Part shown: positions 61,061-64,000 of the stretch, piece by piece | Layout: each line of letters starts with the position of its first letter | Position numbering within the stretch: the stretch's first letter is position 1 | Notes under the pieces: model-generated | Databases searched by the model: none | What the model saw: only the letters and a program-made list of their open reading frames with translations | What the model was told of the DNA's origin: nothing | Source of the DNA: Trogon surrucura | Lineage: Eukaryota > Chordata > Aves > Trogoniformes > Trogonidae | Assembly: GCA_020746105.1 (NCBI GenBank) | Contig: CM036619.1 | Span: forward strand, 2,567,395 to 2,631,394 | Reading direction: 5' to 3' | Length of the DNA: 64,000 bases | Made by a program: the position numbers and the translations under genes

Positions 61061-64000
61061 GCTGTATACACAACGCTGGGATGTTTTCAGGAAAAGCAAA
61101 AGGGAATGTGAGTTGAGAGAGGGGCTCAGAAGCTCTTGTCCCTTCGGGTAGGAAGCACACCGTGAAAAGTTCCTTGTATTTATGCAAACTGAGGATAACA
61201 ATGTCAAAGCCTCTTGCAATATCTTGACCACAGGGTCAGGACTGCTCACTGTGAACACTCCTTTGCCTTGCAAGCATGCTTCCCACTCAGCTCTTCCAAG
61301 TCTGCTACAAGACACCCCCAAAAAAAACATGCAGTTGCCGTACAACCCTTCCACCTAATGGTTTGCCTGTGAGTAAATACCTCCAGGGAGACGAGATCTT
61401 CCAAAAAATTCAGCATAACAAACTCGGCATCCACACAAGTTCTTTCTGCGCCTTTCAACCTTTGTCAACACCAGAAATGAGAGCAGAGCTCGGACATGCA
61501 ATTCTGATCAGCCTTGTCTCTGAAGACAAGGCTAATACGGAGAAAGAGAGATAGAGATATATTTGTATAGTCCTACTAGGGTCCTAAGCGCTGTAAGAAC
61601 CAAGCTTTAAAGTTTGATTGACTTTATAAAGGCCAGTCATGAGCTGGTGGCAGAAGAGGCAACACAAGACAAATTCGAAAGAGGAAACCAAAGAGTAAGT
61701 AAGGCTCTCCTGTGCATCCTCAGGCTTCCGCTCGCTTTCCTTCACACCTCCAAAAAACTGCCAAGACTGCCAAGAAATACTGAGAAAAACACCACCGCAA
61801 AGACTCTCAATCAGCCTGACCAGGGTTTGCAAAGGTATCATTCAAACATGTGGCTCTGCAGTTTCCTTGTGCCCTTATTCTCTGTTAGCACCGCTGTTAT
61901 GCAGGTGTAGCATCCAAGCATGTAAATACCACTGCCCTACCAAGCTAGGCACAGTATAAAGCCAAAATGAAAAGACAGCCCCCAAAAACTTGTCTGTATT
62001 CCTTAATTTATGATGGTCAAAAAGCAATCGTGCAGAACTAGTGCAAGAGGCTGCTTCTGTCTAGGAGAAATAGCAGGTTCCAAGGGAAATTGGATGCAAA
62101 TAAAGAGTCAGAGTTGAACGCCAGCTTTTGAGATGGATCTGCTCTATCAGGGTTTAGGGATCTCTCTTTCCAAAACTGATTCAAAACACAAGAAAAACTG
62201 CTTCCTTTCCCTGTCATATGAGCAACACACGGGGTCCAGCCCAGGAAAACTCTGTCCTTGGCAAGTCCGAATCGGCTTCCTGGGCAGTAACAGTAACCCC
62301 CCACAAGCCTTTCCTGGTCCTTTTTTGCTGCAAAGAAGCTGTGCCCATACCAGGGTTACAAATATTTCAAACTGCCAAGGCCAAAGACTCCAGAAGGGAG
62401 ATTTATAGCAATAAATAATATTAATGACACAGGCAGACGGAGCTTCTTGTCCTGAGAGTTCCAAAGGCACATGAAAAACTGCACTATAAATGTCACCACC
62501 GCAGACACCAACGATGACGAGATGCCACCTCTGGGGAAAGGGAAGCGGTGTGGACTTGCTCAGAATGACACTAGGTCAGGAAAGTGAGGGTGGTGCAATG
62601 AGGACATGGTTGAGCAACACTCCACAGCATCAACAAACCCTGGGCTTTTCTTAGTGGGGGAGAGCTCAGGAGGTAGCCAGTCCCCAACATGGCCAAAGGA
62701 CTCATCCTGATGCTCGTGAGTTGACTCCAGGCTAGGGAAAAAAAATGAGCTGTGAAAATGTAACCCAACCAGCAGCCAGCTGAGTTGGAAAGAGGATGAA
62801 GGAAGCAATTTAGGGCTAAACCCCAAAGGACCAGCTGAGAGGTTAGTTGCAGATATAATAAAACATGCCTGGGGGAAGGAAGCTGCATCCTCCGGCAGCC
62901 AAACCCCTCTCTCAGATGTGAAAATACTTGCATGGATGATAAAGGGCTTACACCAGCCCTGTGTTATCCAGATAATACACCAAACACCTAGAGCTGAGGG
63001 AGCAGCAGTATCCGGCCACGTCAAATTAACCATTTTTTTTCCCAGCTACTTACTTAAAGAACACCAAGCACTGTGTGAATATAAAATCTCTGTTAGAGAA
63101 ACTTCTGCTTCAGCCAAGCCAAAGACTCCTTAGTCTCTTCCTACACTGCCTGGTCCTCTGCCCACTCCCAGAGAAGGACCAGCAGAGGACCTTCACCAGC
63201 AGCTCAGCTGCACACCTGGGCTGGTTTGGCCTTAGAAGTATCCCTGCAGCAGAAAACACAACTTTATTTTCTGCAACCATGCAACCTCCCTAAACTTTTC
63301 CAGGGTTGCTTACAACAACAGCACAGAGTCTTCCCCAGGTAGGACAAGGCTCCTTCAATCATCATGGTGGTCATCACAACCTCTGGAGCCAGACACTTAA
63401 GCTGCTGCAGCTTGGGCTGAAGGGTGCAGGTAGGACGCAGCCCTGTAGGCTCACAGGGCAGGTACGGAGCAGCAGCAGATGGGTTCCAGCTCACCTGAGC
63501 TCAGCCTGTCACCTCGAGAATGTTGGGTACCACTCCTGAAGAGCCCATCAGGCTTCCTCCCTGCCTGCAAGATTTCATGAAGAACCCAGCTTGCTTGGTG
63601 GGAAGACAAGGAAACAACAACCCAAGGAAGAAGATGGGTGCAGGGACACCAGCACCAATGCAACCAGCTCCTTCCAAGAGGGAATCCAGCTCCGGTCCTA
63701 CCTTCGAGCATCTTTCAACCAGCGCATCTCTACCGAGACCAGAAGCTTGGTGCCTCTCTCAAGAGGACGCCGAGAACAACTCTACTCGACCCTCCAGAGC
63801 CCATTTCACAAAGCTGGGCCTGGGCAAACACAACCAACGCTGTGTCTTTAAAAGCACTTCAGTGCAGATGTTGTTTCCATGGTAACTAGTGGACCAAATA
63901 CATTAGTGTTTCTAATAATAAACCAAACCTTCATCTTGGAAAATGTGATCCCCCCTCCTCCCTTTACCACCCTCACCCTTCCTTTCTTCCCTCTCCCCTC

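Larger units (their letters stand above)
44319..64000 (-). other. ADGRB1: ADGRB1 intron 5' of the TM1 exon, running off the right edge
   Basis: At least 19.7 kb long. I searched the minus strand for the GAIN/GPS exon (a frame ending LSTFAILAQ before the Asn-Met-Glu-Lys join) and found nothing. It carries the tRNA-headed SINE, two plus-strand CR1 copies, several minus-strand CR1 pieces, one fossil LTR nested in a CR1, a pyrimidine-rich tract at about 49010-49210, and another at the extreme right end. Positions 44320-46240, 47130-49010, 57470-60820 and 61070-64000 hold no recognisable repeat or exon. Confidence 0.75.

Noticed and set aside
1-64000. CRISPR arrays, bacterial operons or other prokaryotic systems
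   Set aside because: The sequence is clearly vertebrate nuclear DNA; the regular repeats seen are CR1 tails and microsatellites.

Overview
This is a window of bird nuclear DNA. It is dense with CR1 LINE fragments, many ending in the avian CR1 3' signature (tandem ATTCTRTG units), and it has introns of a few kilobases and GT-AG splicing. All recognisable coding sequence belongs to one host gene on the minus strand, the adhesion G-protein-coupled receptor ADGRB1 (BAI1). Residues in the TM1, TM2 and TM3 exons fit ADGRB1 better than its paralogues ADGRB2 and ADGRB3, as I recall those proteins.

The gene runs from high to low coordinates. Seven exons are visible: TM1 (44215-44318), TM2/ICL1 (35977-36079), TM3 to ICL2/start of TM4 (29991-30141), TM4/ECL2 (25695-25764), ECL2/TM5 (19462-19528), TM5 end/ICL3 (14763-14848), and an in-frame 99-nt exon inside ICL3 (8886-8984). 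Phases join exactly across every junction. The N-terminal exons (thrombospondin repeats, hormone-receptor and GAIN domains) must lie beyond position 64000. The TM6-TM7 and cytoplasmic-tail exons must lie before position 1. No transcription start, stop codon or polyadenylation site of the gene is in the window.

The rest is intron. It holds about two dozen CR1 pieces in both orientations and of very different ages. Three reach back to the reverse-transcriptase FADD box, and one old minus-strand copy spans about 1.9 kb. There is also a tRNA-Ile-headed, CR1-tailed SINE at 46241-46426, one fossil ERV LTR inserted into a CR1 at 51742-52046, and assorted A-tracts and microsatellites. The tRNA/CR1 SINE architecture is best known from passerine birds, so a passerine is plausible but not proven.

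The most interesting items are: the ICL3 cassette exon, which gives ADGRB1 an alternative third intracellular loop resembling that of ADGRB3 and is flanked on both sides by pyrimidine-rich RNA sequence; the tRNA-CR1 SINE; and a 20-bp module present in one, two or three copies in three CR1 relatives. I see no evidence of a novel multi-gene system; this is the 7TM half of one neuronal receptor gene in retroposon-rich introns.
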